Below, piece by piece: positions 35,201 through 43,505 of a DNA stretch of 64,000 nucleotides. The DNA lies in assembly GCA_951812925.1 (NCBI GenBank), contig OX638371.1, forward strand, positions 82,035,697-82,099,696, given 5' to 3'. Each line of letters starts with the position of its first letter. Position 1 is the first letter of the stretch. The notes beneath the pieces are model-generated. The model was not told the DNA's origin. It made no database searches and saw only the letters and a program-made list of their open reading frames with translations. Source of the DNA: Calliopum simillimum. Lineage: Eukaryota > Arthropoda > Insecta > Diptera > Lauxaniidae. A program made the position numbers and the translations under genes.

Positions 35201-38200
35201 TTTTTTTTTTGGACTAAAAAGTGCACACAAAAATAATTCACTGCAAGGAGCCTTTTTTTTTAAAAAAATCAAATGCAAAATTAAAGGTTATACATTGAGC
35301 TATCTGAAAAGATGCCCGCTTTTTCTAGCATTTGATCCACAAATTGGGGACAGAGGTCAAAATCTCATAAATTTAAAAAAAAACGGTTTTTCTGTTTAAA
35401 AATGTTAGTCGCACTAAGCGCAGGAGTGATATATGAATAAATTTATATGTATTCAATGAAATCAAGCAAGACAAAATTAATTCATTATAAAAATAGGCGG
35501 TGCCACGCCCCAAAAAGAAATTCCTGATATCTCCGAAACTATTAGATGCAGATATATAAGACTCGGTATGTTTGTAATGGGCACAGAGAGAAATAATATT
35601 TATTAGAAAAGTGGGCGGTGCCACGCCCCAAAAATATAAAACACACCATATCTTCGAAACTATTTGACCCATGTAGATGAAATTCGGTTTATATACAAAA
35701 GTCATCAAGACAAATAATTTCTACTGAAAAAATATGTAGAGCCACGCCCACAGGCAGAGCTACATGAATGAACTTGTTTCCTGTAGAACAGAGTTTCAAT
35801 CAATAAGAATATGTTCATTGTTGGGTGTGGTACCGCCCTTTTTTCAGCAAATGTTATTTGACTCACTACTCTTTATACATATACCAAACTTCATTGCTGT
35901 AGCTCAAATAGTTTCGGAGATATGATAAGTTTTATATTTGTAGGGCGTGGCACCGCCCACTTTTTAAGTGGATATTATTTCTCTCTGTGCCTGTTACAAA
36001 TATATCGAATCTTATCTATCTGCGTTCAATAGTTTCGGAGATATGACGAATATGACGAATTTGTTTATGGGGCGTGGCACCGCCCATTTTCACTTTGAGT
36101 TGATTTCATCTTAATTGATTTGAGTGAATGCACATAAATTTATTCATATATCACTCCTGCGCTTAGCGCGACTAACATTTTTAAACAGAAAAACCGTTTT
36201 TTTTTTAAATTTATGAGATTTCGACCTCTGTCCCAAATTTGTGGATCAAATGCTAGAAAAAGCGGGCATCTTTTCAGGTAGCTCAATGTATACCCTTTAA
36301 TTTTGCATTTGATTTTTTTTAAAAAAAAGGGTCCTTGTAGTGAATTATTTTTGTGTGCACTTTTTAGTCCAAAAAAAACCATAGTGCATCGTCTATTTCG
36401 CTACAGTCAAATTTAGTCAGGAAATCTTTATATAACTTTCGGGCTTGCTTTTAAGCCTCCAGATGCTTTTCATCGGTACGATCTGGAACTTTTTGAAATC
36501 TGTAAGTCTTCTGCTTACGAGGTACCTGCAATTAAATTATAGCAATATATCGCATTGAAGTGTCGGAATTCTGCTCAAAGAGTTGCTTCGCTTTTTTGTC
36601 AAATAGTTTCAGAGATATGACAAATTTGATTTTTTTCTAGAATGATAGGGCATGCCCATTTTTCATTGAAAATTTTTATTCCAGTGCCAATTAGATACAT
36701 ACCAAATCTCATTTACCTGAGTCAAATATTTCCAGAGATACGAAAAACTTGAGGTAGAGCAGGCGTGGCGCTGCCCATTTTTTTATTGGATACTATTCAT
36801 TCAAGAATTTTTCATATATATACAAAATTTCGTTCTCCTATGTCAAATAGTTTCAAACATAAGATTGATTTTATTGTTTCGATTAAAGCCACTTATTTTC
36901 ATATAAATGGCGGTTTTTCGACATTCAACGGCCTGGTGGCACGGTCAAATATTTTCCGATCGGGGCCAACATTTTTTTGCTTAGTGTCTACACCAACGGG
37001 ACAAAAATAGGAAAAAAAATACTGATTATATACCAACTAAGTACCTTAAATTAGTTTCACTTTATCCAGTGGCATTTTCGTGTTCGGTTCACCTAAAATC
37101 AAATCTTATTCACATGTATAAAATAGTTTCAGAGATATGACAAATATGGTTTTTATTTAAAAGGAGGGGGAACGACCCCGCCCATTTTTTATTGCAAATT
37201 TTTTTCCTTGTGCCAATTACATACATATGTACTGAATCCCATTCACCTAGGTCAAATATTTTCTACGACGAATTTAGGGTGGAGCGGGCGTGGCACCGCC
37301 CATTTTTTTATTGGATGCTATTTACTCAAGTATAGTTCATATACCTGCAAAATTTCATTGAATTGAATTAATTCTTTCGATTAAAGCCACATATTTTCAT
37401 ATAATTAGCGTTTTTCCGAACTTCAACGGCCTGGGGGGCACGGTCAAATATTTTTCGATCAGAACCAAAATTTTTATGCTTGATACTTACACCAATAGGA
37501 AACTTTTTAGGCTCTGGGAGCAAGGTATTTCACATTTTTTAGTTTGGTAATAGTTCTACTGAGCATTTTAACTTTACCAAAAGGCTTCAGACCGAACAAA
37601 GAAATACAAAAGTGTGAGGGGGGTTATCGCAAACCTGTGGTATAAACCAATGGATGGCAACATGTGTAGACGGACCTCTATCACTCGCCTTGGCTTTTTT
37701 AGAAGGGGTACTCAGTTTATTAGATCCGTATATTCGACTTGATAAAAGAAAACTTTGCATCATAAGTACGGATTAGGGGTCTGCACAAGACGTCTTGTTT
37801 GCGTTTTAAGACATTTCGTTTCAAGATACGTTATATTTTGTACCCGTTTTTTATTTATCATATGCTCTAGTTCAGTGTCGTGTGTAAATGTCTTGACAGA
37901 ACTAGAATTTGAAAGAAAATAAACAAATACTGTGCTAATTTGTCTTGTTTGATTTGTTTCAGTTATTTTAGTTGCATACTGTAGTAGTAGTGTACACTAC
38001 TAAGTGCTAATGGTGTGATAAGAGTAGTTTATCGCTCTCTTCTTGTGCCTCTTTTTTGTTTACTCTCTCTCTCTCTGTCGCAAAAATTTTTGCATGAAAG
38101 CTACTATAACTCTGCAAGTGTTACCATATCATAAATTTTATTGTGGTTTCTCTACTCGCACGTTTTCCAGTGACCTGAAGTATTTGTTTTTATAAAATAG

Positions 38201-41200
38201 AGTTCACTGATGTATTCTTTAGAACCAAGCTTATTTTTCACACTGATAAAACAAGACAATGTAAATAGTGTCAAAATGAAATCAGTGTACATGATGATTT
38301 GAATCTTGAATTTTTTGGATCAAATGCATCAGTTCAGTGTAAAATGTGGGTGTGAAAAAAAGTACACTTTATTTCAAGATGTCTTGTGCAGACCCCTAGT
38401 ACGGATGTAGACAAAATATCCTGTTCTCCATCGAATCGAATCAAAAACTTTATCTTAGTTTAATAGCAAAGCATAATCCAGGCGCCTGGTTAATTTTAGT
38501 AAACAAGAAAACTAGATGCACTTATGTTATTTTAAGATTTTTGTAGCAGAAAGATTACAAAAACAATGTTATTTAAGTGAAAATATACTTAGATCAAAGA
38601 TCTTAATGTAATGTTAGGGGAGATGTGTGTACCTTGGTCCGAGTGTACCTCGGTCCAAGTGTCGGTTTTCACTCAACAGTTGCACTTGTACGACAACGAT
38701 CTTCTATGGAATTTTCCACTCATACCGGTGACTCATATTAGTAGACTTCAGACCGTCAAGCTGTATGCGTGTATAAAAAGTGACGGAAAAAGTGTTTTTG
38801 GTGTGTAAAGATTTGTTTTTGGAGTAAACTACGAAAAGTTTTGTGAGAAACTTACTTGAAATATTTCAGTTTTGCAACATCAGGAAGGAAGTTTAGTTAT
38901 TGTTTTAAGCTTTTAGTGTGTTTTGGATGTATTTTCATTAATAGATGTTAAGGGTGTTAACAGTTTTTAAGACACGCTGTCTGTGTGTACCTAGGACCTA
39001 TGCTTATTGACCAGCGAAACTTTTGCGACGGGCAACCAGGAAGCCATAATCGCCTCTTAATATAATATAAATATTACTATTTACGTGATTAATTTATTTA
39101 TTTGCAACCATTTTTGTTTAATTAATTGTTTTTTACTAAATGCACTTTTTAGCGTTATAATTTTTGTTTTTGATTAATTTTTTTTTTTTTATTGAAAAAA
39201 ATGCTATTTTTGATTACATAATAAATGGTTCTTTCATAATTTATTACCTAAATACAATGTATTCTCTTTTATTTTTAATAGTCCAAGGTACACTTGCATG
39301 GTGTACTTTGGACCGTTTGAGATTGCAACGGAAAAAGTAATATTTCTTCTCAATGGTAAAACATAGAAATATCATTGTCACATAATTTGATGCTGCAAAC
39401 ATTGTAGATACATAACTTAATCAAAAAACTAAAGAAACTTTTTTGGAAAATCCAGCACATTGAAAAAACTGAAAAGCGGACCAAGGTACACACATCTCCC
39501 CTACTATTTAAAAAAACGTTTATCACAACATATGAAATCATTTAGTCAGTATTTGGGTTAGCTACCATTGAAAAAGTCATAATTATGATGAACGTACCAG
39601 GAAATTCTAGAAATGTTTAATACACTATGTACCGTCACTGCGAGAAAGTCACAAATAATTAAAAACACAACACAACAATGTTATCAATTGTAAAACATTT
39701 TTTGGAGGTTTAACTGCACTTGAAGGTTTTACTTTTCATTTTTATATTTATACCTTAAGCAGGAAATGAAAAGCTTTTTCCGAGTGTTTTAAACAAAAAT
39801 AATTTGTCTTTTTCTACTTTTTATTGCAGTATGGTGTTTTAATGATAATGCTGCTGTTATCTGAAATTGTAGCAGGCGGTTTGGCAGCGTTTTACAAGGA
39901 AAAGGTTTGTAACATAATTTTTTTTTTTTAATGTTTCTCTTTTGCTCAATGCATATCATATTACAGGCACGTGCTGAGACAAAAACCTTCTTGGAATCCA
40001 CCATTTCACGCTATTATAGTACTGCGGAACAAACTGATGCCGTTACATTAATGTGGAATCAAATGATGGGTTCATTTGCTTGTTGTGGTGTGAATGATTA
40101 TCGTGATTTTGAGGCATCTGCCTCATGGAATGCCAACAAGGGTAATCGAACTCTGCCAGAGTCATGTTGTATTCTAAAAGATGTTGCTAGAATGATACCA
40201 CGCGATGACGATTGTCTGACGAATCCAAATGATACTAATAGTTTTTATAAGAAGGTAAAAAATATGATACTTTTTTATTTGTCATTAAAATGGGCTACAA
40301 AATACAATCGATACATATGTATCAAGCCCAACTGATGTTATTTAAATAAGTGAATCAAAAGTTAGAAAGGTCAAATTCATTATAAATACGTAGGGAATAA
40401 AAAACAGCGCTTAAACCTTTAAATTCCTTTTTTAAGGAACAAAACTTTTGAGCACTAGTCATTTTTTATTAATGCATATCAGTTTTCGTTTTTAGTGACT
40501 TCATTAGTAGGGGAAGAGTACCGGGTGTGGGCACCGTTTTGTTTTCGACTCATAACTTTTGGCCAAATGTATATTATGCAGACATATAAGTGTCAATGGA
40601 AAGCTAAAGACCTTAGCTAACTATTGATGTAGAAAGTAAATTGATTTCGTCAGTTGGAAAAATTAAATCCAAAAAATAGTGAAGTGATCATATTTGACAA
40701 AAAAAAAATTTTTGGTCCGGTTGTGGGCACCCTTAGAAAATCGGCTAATAATGGGAAAATATGAAATTAAACGCAATTAAATGGAGAAGAAAGCAAAATT
40801 AACTTATTTCGGAAAATTGACTCACAAAAATTTAACAAATTCTGCTCAAAGGCTTTAACAAAATCAGCCTGTTGTCCCGAAACCAGACTTGATTATCTTC
40901 GGCTGATGACAAATCAATTGCTTTGCAGATTAAGATAGCTAGGTGACGTAATTTCTAGCCCTTTTGGACATTGCTCTTTTAACAAGCATGCATTTTTTGT
41001 ACCAATCCATGCCCGCCATCTGCTCCTCGGTCTATTTAACTGGAAACTCAAAAGCGCGATTTTTTGCAAAGTATTATGCCACCTTAACACCCACACTTAA
41101 AAAAAAAACTTTTTTCTACGATATGTTTAAAGAGCCTTTTTCTTTCCTTTCCACTAAAAAAGCGTAAATGGCAAAAGAATACCATTTAAATTAGTAGGTA

Positions 41201-43505
41201 CAAACCATTTCAAAACGATCAAGATTTTTTTCATGGCATCCGATTTGGCTATAAATTGGCATAAGAAATAATTGCATAGTGGAAAAAATTACTACCAAAT
41301 ATTTTTTCAAAATTTAAAAAAATGGCGGAGTTATGGGACTTTGAAATTTTTAGGTTAGTTTTTTTTGAGAAGCTATAACTTCGGTTGCATTTATCCAGTT
41401 TTCAATTTTATGGTGTTAAATGATTTGTCTTAAAACAGACTTTAAAATATAAACTAGCAAACATTTTTTTTTTTTTTTTATATATAGTTTACACTGAAAA
41501 AAAAAATTTAAATTGAGTTTCCCAAAATACGTCCTTTTTAATATTTTTTATTTTTCTTGTAAAAAAAGCTACAAGTGTAACTTACCAGTCCTCCAAAAAT
41601 TGGAGTGGGCCTCCCAGTGGTTCTCCAGAAAAACAATAAAATGTAGCTTTTGCCACAATTTTTCAGTACAATTTTTTTGAATTTGAAATTTTTAATTAAA
41701 CATTAATTTGAATTTGAAAAAAGTGCGTTGGTACTTATATTAGTACTATACAAGCAAAAAAACAGTAAATAAACTATTTTCAGCATTTGAAAATTTTTTT
41801 TAATAAAAATTTTAAATTAAAAAAATGTACTGAAAAATTGGGGAAGATGCTACATTTTATTGTTTTTCTGGAGAACCACTGGCAGGCCCACTCCAATTTT
41901 TGGAGGACTGGTAAGTTACACTTGTAGCTTTTTTTACAAGAAAAATAAAAAATATTAAAAAGGACGTATTTTGGGAAACTCAATTTAAATTTTTTTTTTT
42001 TCAGTGTAAACTATATATAAAAAAAAAAAAATGTTTGCTAGTTTATATTTTAAAGTCTGTTTTAAGACAAATCATTTAACACCATAAAATTGAAAATTGG
42101 ATAAATGCAACCGAAGTTATAGCTTCTCAAAAAAAACTAACCTAAAAATTTCAAAGTCCCATAACTCCGCCATTTTTTTAAATTTTGAAAAAATGTTTGG
42201 TAGTAATTTTTTCCACTATGCAATTATTGCTTATGCCAATTTATAGCCAAATCGGATGCCATGAACAAATTTCTTGATCGTTTACACATGGTTTGTACCA
42301 GTAACGATGGCATCCAAAAACACACGCCTTAAATAAAAAAAGAGAGGTGCCCACACCGGGACCAATTCGGGGCCCACACTCGACTTTGATAGCCACTTTG
42401 AAAACCAATGAGCAAATTGTGTTGTGTGAACATTTTCGTTGCATCCGGTTTTGCATCACAAAATATTATAAATTTACTGCATAAATATAGATTGCATTCA
42501 GCTTTACGATTGATTCACTTCGCACTTGGAAAATTATTGAAAAAACTTTTGCGTTGATATTGACTTATTTAAAAATTATTTTCTTCTCAGCACAAATCAA
42601 ATGCATCTGTTTGCTACGGTAAATGCACAAAAACTTCGTGCTGTCATAACACACGCTTAACATTTGTCAGAATAGCCGCATTTGTTTTCTGTCCAAAGTT
42701 ACGGGGGGGGGGTGCCCACACACGAACCCTGCCCGCTGGCGGTACTATTCCTCTACTTATAAGACCTTTAGTCACTGATAGCAACTCTATTTCCGACTAA
42801 CGTACAAGTCAAGTGCAAGTTACAAGACAGCATAGATTACACAACATAATTAAGGGAACCACAAATATATGTAAAATATGTAACTTTTTCCTAAAAATAT
42901 ATTGCTTAACCTTTAAAATGGTGGAAAAATGGTTAATTTATGATAATATTTGCAAATGTTATAGCCGTTCAAAACTCTTTTCTATTCAATGATGCGCAAC
43001 ATGTCGTATGAGTAACATTTAATCAATATGGATAAAAATTCCTTATTAACACTTTCCTGCACTTTCAGCGTTTTCAATAAGTTACAAAATATCTCATAAA
43101 AGAAAAATTATCAAATTGAATAAATAGTTGAATTCACATCGTAATAATTCGAATTCAATAATAGCACTTTCGTAGTTCTTACGAAACTCGTATATACGAT
43201 GGATTCAGTGGCAGGCCAGATTATCTGATCAAGAAAGGTTCCTTAAAAACTTATCTTTATTGACAAGTGTAGAAATCTGTTTTCTACAGCCTTAAGATAA
43301 CATATACTTTATTTTTAAATGTAACTATTTTAATAACTATTTTATTTTGCAGGGTTGCTATGAGGCCTTTACCGAATGGATTATTTCACATCGCGAAGTT
43401 ATTATAGCCGTTTTAGTTGTTGTTGGATTAATTCATTTATTGGCAATTTTCTTGGCGTTTTGCTTATGCAAATCATTTGCCAAATATCATGAAATGAGAC
43501 TGTAA
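11202..43505 (+). CDS. Tetraspanin, six coding exons
   Basis: A four-pass membrane scaffold protein of about 269 residues. Coding exons: 11202-11267, 11816-11914, 26428-26556, 39830-39904, 39967-40254 and 43353-43505. All have AG/GT borders and keep frame. The start ATG opens MSSDCGTWFAKY and sits 32 bases inside an exon whose acceptor is at 11169, so a 5' non-coding exon lies upstream. Transmembrane segments fall near residues 12-35, 66-87, 99-119 and 231-257. The large extracellular loop has CCG (162-164), PESCC (Cys 190-191), Cys206 and Cys221, the six-cysteine pattern of the family, with possible N-glycosylation at Asn183 and Asn211. Introns are 548, about 14500, about 13270, 62 and about 3100 bp; the large ones are transposon-filled. 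By length and loop type it resembles vertebrate TSPAN18/CD82 and perhaps Drosophila Tsp66E, but the exact orthologue is not established. Confidence 0.93.
12765..13680 (+). mobile_element. HINE/DINE-1-like Helentron-type element, copy B
   Basis: This is the longest of the three copies and the only one on the + strand. The 5' end begins TTTTTATACCCTACACCC and the 3' end has GTGTAGGGTATT, a perfect hairpin TTTGGCC/GGCCAAA (13649-13663) and CTAG at 13677-13680 before T. Its body has four degenerate GGCGTGGCACCTCCC-type units, one more than copy A. The CATGTCCGTCTATCTGGCTG segment near the 5' end includes a GGCTGGC microsatellite, the central microsatellite position typical of INE-1-like elements. 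No protein is encoded. Confidence 0.72.
14251..14670. mobile_element. hAT MITE, copy 1 (420 bp)
   Basis: The element starts TAAAGATGGGC and is bounded by an 8-bp near-duplication, GTTGAGAG at 14243-14250 and GTTGAGCG at 14671-14678. The interior (GATGGGCTCGGG, CACGAAGGTTG, TTCTGTTCTTA) matches the copy at 46882-47298, which has a perfect 8-bp duplication. The TIR form, length of duplication and lack of coding fit a hAT-derived MITE. Confidence 0.72.
15601..16876. other. Intronic sequence without recognised element
   Basis: Within the tetraspanin second coding intron. A short ACAT microsatellite lies near 16325-16347. The rest is AT-rich and unremarkable. Confidence 0.4.
16325..16347. repeat. 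ACAT tetranucleotide microsatellite
   Basis: Five to six uninterrupted ACAT units. No function suggested. Confidence 0.85.
16880..18170. mobile_element. Long foldback element, family F copy 1
   Basis: The arm from about 16897 (CCCAGGAAAATTAGACG) to about 17465 returns inverted from about 17600 to 18160 (TTTTCCTGGGC). Landmarks are mirrored throughout, such as GTCCATTGAAGTCCATTGTG, AACAAGGAGTCTTAC and GATATCTCTGAAACG. A loop of roughly 130 bp separates the arms. Other copies are at 27476-28455 and, disrupted, around 21375-24970. No protein is encoded; apparent frames come from the palindrome. The RNA of this region, transcribed with the tetraspanin pre-mRNA, could form a hairpin with stems near 550 bp. 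Confidence 0.8.
18171..18332. mobile_element. Truncated copy of the 37776 element family
   Basis: Sequence ending GTGCAGACCCC then TA at 18333-18334, with internal AATGAAATCAGTGT and GATTTGAATCTTGAAT, matches the right part of the TA-flanked element at 37776-38396. The left part is missing and foldback copy 1 sits where it should be. Confidence 0.6.
18761..20014. mobile_element. TA-flanked element nested in the 18723 element
   Basis: Starts GGGGAAAGTGGGGAATCGTGG and ends with CCACGATTCCCCACCTTCCCC, an inverted repeat with one small gap, flanked by TA (18759-18760 and 20015-20016). The phrase GGGGAATCGTGG recurs inside near 19501 and, inverted, near 19797. It lies 38 bp inside the outer element, so the insertion order is clear. 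An RTE fragment (18894-19288) inserted into it later. Residual - strand frames between 19303 and 19763 have no recognised domain. Confidence 0.75.
18894..19288 (-). pseudogene. 5'-truncated RTE-type non-LTR retrotransposon
   Basis: The - strand encodes about 120 residues typical of the C-terminal end of RTE-clade polyproteins: LQVFVNKCLRRILKVWWP, then KLRKWGWIGHTLR, RQALEWNPQG and GRGRPK, ending ALCSS and a stop at 18920. A short 3' UTR ends in a TATG/CATA microsatellite, usual for this clade. A 14-bp target-site duplication, TGCTTTGTACAATA, brackets it at 18880-18893 and 19289-19302, fixing both ends. The endonuclease and nearly all of the reverse transcriptase are missing, the result of ordinary 5' truncation. 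The longer open frame through 19645 is a fortuitous fusion with the surrounding DNA transposon. Confidence 0.88.
20323..20715 (-). pseudogene. Pogo/Tigger-like transposase C-terminus, duplicated
   Basis: Two overlapping - strand frames carry the same segment twice: FTYPDIPDTSQIHLNE with VAKLPQ and GTSRSASYMKF in 20323-20500, and TYPDLPDASEIYRNE with VAKLPQ and TSRSASYMKF in 20574-20715. The first copy ends FSKYNMG and a stop at 20323. The layout (aromatic-P-acidic-D-hydrophobic, then KLP, then a short polar tail) resembles the extreme C-terminus of DDE transposases of the pogo/Tigger group, recalled from family knowledge rather than searched. The repeat period is about 218 bp at DNA level. 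Catalytic domains are absent. It lies inside the TA-flanked element whose termini it may once have recognised. Confidence 0.45.
21598..23340. repeat. Near-perfect long palindrome
   Basis: Arms of about 850 bp are mirrored about position 22463. The centre is an 80-bp segment (22424-22503) between two TTAA sites, with CCCTCTAAAACCC at one end, CCCTCTCAAACCC inverted at the other, and CATTTTGACC twice inside; it looks like a tiny piggyBac-type insertion or a relic of one. The inner 400 bp of each arm differ at very few bases; the outer part differs more. Confidence 0.85.
23523..23595 (-). other. tRNA-like sequence 1
   Basis: The - strand reads GTTAGCTCAATGTATAAGA (A-box-like), then TTGAGTTATAACC, then GGTTTAAATCCC (B-box-like), then a run of Ts. 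It is too degenerate for a functional tRNA. A further partial copy with TTCGAATCCC and a T-run lies just beside it, at 23466-23490 on the same strand. Confidence 0.45.
23773..23846 (+). other. tRNA-like sequence 2
   Basis: Contains GTTAGCTCAATGTATAAGA (A-box-like), TTTGACTCATATCC at the anticodon-arm position (CAT would read as Met) and TGTTCGAATCCC (B-box-like), followed by a 12-base T-run at 23849-23860 suitable as a Pol III stop. The T-stem pairs poorly, so it is a tRNA-derived relic and not a working tRNA gene. Confidence 0.5.
24110..24187 (+). other. tRNA-like sequence 3
   Basis: TGTAGCTGGTAAATATATGGTAGC resembles an A box with D loop and GAGTTCAATCCCC a B box; T-runs begin within 10 bases. 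About half of the T-stem pairs. The relationship to sequences 1 and 2 is by layout more than by identity. Confidence 0.35.
25090..25330. repeat. Dispersed repeat G, copy 1
   Basis: Matches 48780-48985 in the same orientation, with landmarks ATCGATAGAGA, CCCTGAACAACATATCA or its variant, TTTTTCCGGGAA and TCCGATTTTAGTAA. The rest of the element was not delimited. No coding capacity. Confidence 0.55.
25331..26427. other. Intron upstream of tetraspanin exon 26428
   Basis: AT-rich intronic sequence ending in a TTTCATTTTTAG acceptor. No element was recognised. Confidence 0.4.
26735..26905. repeat. Fragment of the 21524 palindrome family
   Basis: GAAACTAACAAACC, AAAAAGTGATGTGAATATCAT and TTGAGATATTTGTA recur in the order seen in the right arm of the 21598-23340 palindrome. 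Immediately before it (26675-26720) is a scrap of foldback family D. Confidence 0.6.
27476..28455. mobile_element. Foldback family F, copy 3 (right arm truncated)
   Basis: The left arm begins CCCAGGAAAATAAGACG as in copy 1 and runs to about 28185; only 260 bp of inverted right arm follow, stopping near 28455. An 88-bp segment (ATTCTTCAAAAACCG onward) is tandemly duplicated at 27915 and 28003, which creates a spurious repetitive frame. Confidence 0.75.
28472..29095. mobile_element. Phrase-repeat DNA, GGTCGGTCATACATTTGA
   Basis: The phrase GGTCGGTCATACATTTGA followed by YCCTCTAG occurs four times in direct orientation near 28479, 28561, 28741 and 28905, with GGGGG-rich sequence beside it. It abuts the truncated arm of foldback copy 3, so it probably inserted there. 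Terminal repeats and target duplication were not resolved. Confidence 0.5.
29096..31065. other. Intronic stretch, nothing recognised
   Basis: Within the tetraspanin third coding intron. Unique-looking AT-rich DNA. A TGCGCATGCGCA palindrome at about 30603 is short and unremarkable. Confidence 0.4.
31066..31640. repeat. Dispersed repeat H, copy 1
   Basis: Direct repeat of 33408-33870, sharing AATTCAGCAAAAAC, GATATGAATCG, GTAAGGGCGGAA or its variant, GGAGTTATTAGC and GCTAAAATTTGG. The two copies flank the foldback at 31885-32835 and family D copy 2. Confidence 0.65.
31660..31860. mobile_element. 201-bp MITE with TGCAATAACGCCCTA ends
   Basis: A perfect 15-bp inverted repeat, TGCAATAACGCCCTA, bounds an AT-rich core, and GAAGAA sequence is mirrored a little further in. 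A target duplication is not evident. It shares the ATAACGCC core with the 12086 and 59130 phrase elements. Confidence 0.6.
31885..32835. repeat. Foldback, arms about 335-375 bp
   Basis: The left arm (TTGAACAGTCTATAGGTTTT onward) returns inverted up to 32830 (AAAACCTATCGACTGTTCAA), with mirrored ACGCAACAAACATAT-type sequence, GGATATGTATTTTTGCGAT and CCGAATCCGGCCTTA. A spacer of about 240 bp (32260-32500) separates the arms. Frames inside (31904-32263 and 32678-32893) are mirror images, not genes. Confidence 0.8.
32836..33405. repeat. Foldback repeat family D, copy 2
   Basis: Inverted relative to 9815-10545. Shares TTTATAGGGTTT, GGCGGCCATTTTAGTATGAAAAAGG-type sequence, a GCGC-rich centre and the terminal stretch with CTCCTCTATCACCTCCC. 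It directly abuts the preceding foldback and repeat H copy 2. Confidence 0.6.
33408..33870. repeat. Dispersed repeat H, copy 2
   Basis: See 31066-31640. This copy retains GGGCGGAAGTCAATAC and a T/A-rich 3' part. Confidence 0.6.
33871..35029. other. Intronic sequence, no supported gene
   Basis: A short stretch near 34010-34130 with GGACACGCCCACCTCC may be a decayed HINE or Helitron-like scrap. Otherwise AT-rich without recognisable content. Confidence 0.35.
35030..36605 (-). pseudogene. maT/ITmD37E-like transposase fragment, split
   Basis: On the - strand, 36605-36387 reads in part VPRKQKTYRF, QKVPDRTDEKH and RKLYKDFLTKFDCSEID, and 35192-35030 reads GTHVKADFEQLPGHECF followed by WSARDSEKQAVRIR. 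Joined at the 5-bp duplicated target these are consecutive parts of one IS630/Tc1/mariner-type transposase, with the DDxTxVKADF region around the first catalytic aspartates. A stop codon occurs in each of two places in the upstream piece. The break between the pieces is the Transib-like MITE at 35193-36386. The N-terminus and the rest of the C-terminus are missing or unrecognised. Confidence 0.7.
35193..36386. mobile_element. Transib-like foldback MITE (1194 bp)
   Basis: Both ends begin CACTATGG followed by a T-run and GGACTAAAAAGTGCACAC, with arms of about 260 bp that mirror each other. The 5-bp target duplication CATCG lies at 35188-35192 and 36387-36391. CACWATG termini with a 5-bp duplication are the hallmarks of Transib, the superfamily related to RAG1. 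The interior carries GGCGGTGCCACGCCCC phrases in direct and inverted order, like those at 9310-9700 and 36600-37330. No transposase is encoded. Frames at 35070-35399 and 36140-36382 are arm translations. Confidence 0.75.
36606..37530. repeat. CACCGCCCATTTTT phrase array
   Basis: Units of 'TTTCAGAGATATGA' followed by GCGTGGCACCGCCCATTTTT recur near 36605, 36735, 37125 and 37250, with CGGCCTGG.GGCACGGTCAAATA at 36928 and 37426 showing a longer duplication of roughly 500 bp (36735-37020 against 37280-37510). Probably decayed Helitron-like sequence related to 9149-9815. No gene. Confidence 0.5.
37776..38396. mobile_element. TA-flanked element, GGGGTCTGCACAAGA ends
   Basis: GGGGTCTGCACAAGACGTCT at the left and AGATGTCTTGTGCAGACCCC at the right are an inverted repeat with one mismatch in 20, flanked by TA (37774-37775 and 38397-38398). 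The interior is AT-rich with GTGTACACTACTAAGTGC and a CTCTCTCT tract near 38060. It has no coding capacity. A truncated relative is at 18171-18332. Confidence 0.75.
38617..39501. mobile_element. TA-flanked element with ACCTTGGTCC phrase
   Basis: Ends GGGGAGATGTGTGTACCTTG and CAAGGTACACACATCTCCCC are perfect inverted repeats, flanked by TA (38615-38616 and 39502-39503). The phrase GTGTACCTTGGTCCGAGTG or variants recur near 38645, 38983, 39281 and 39300 in both orientations. No transposase domain was recognised. Confidence 0.8.
40510..42753. mobile_element. TA-flanked element with GTGTGGGCACC phrase
   Basis: The left end GGGGAAGAGTACCG and the right end, GAGGAATAGTACCG on the other strand, are flanked by TA (40508-40509 and 42754-42755). 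The phrase GTGTGGGCACC or a variant recurs near 40525, 40723, 42347, 42370 and 42712. A long palindrome (41199-42301) occupies the middle. It lies in the last tetraspanin intron. Confidence 0.7.
41199..42301. repeat. Long palindrome inside the 40510 element
   Basis: Arms of about 500 bp are mirrored around 41745 with a spacer near 85 bp. GGCATCCGATTTGGC, ATGGCGGAGTTATGGGACTT and GGAGTGGGCCT with their inverse are clear landmarks. The arms are nearly identical, so this is either a young foldback insertion or a homogenised palindrome. Its own target duplication was not found. Confidence 0.85.
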
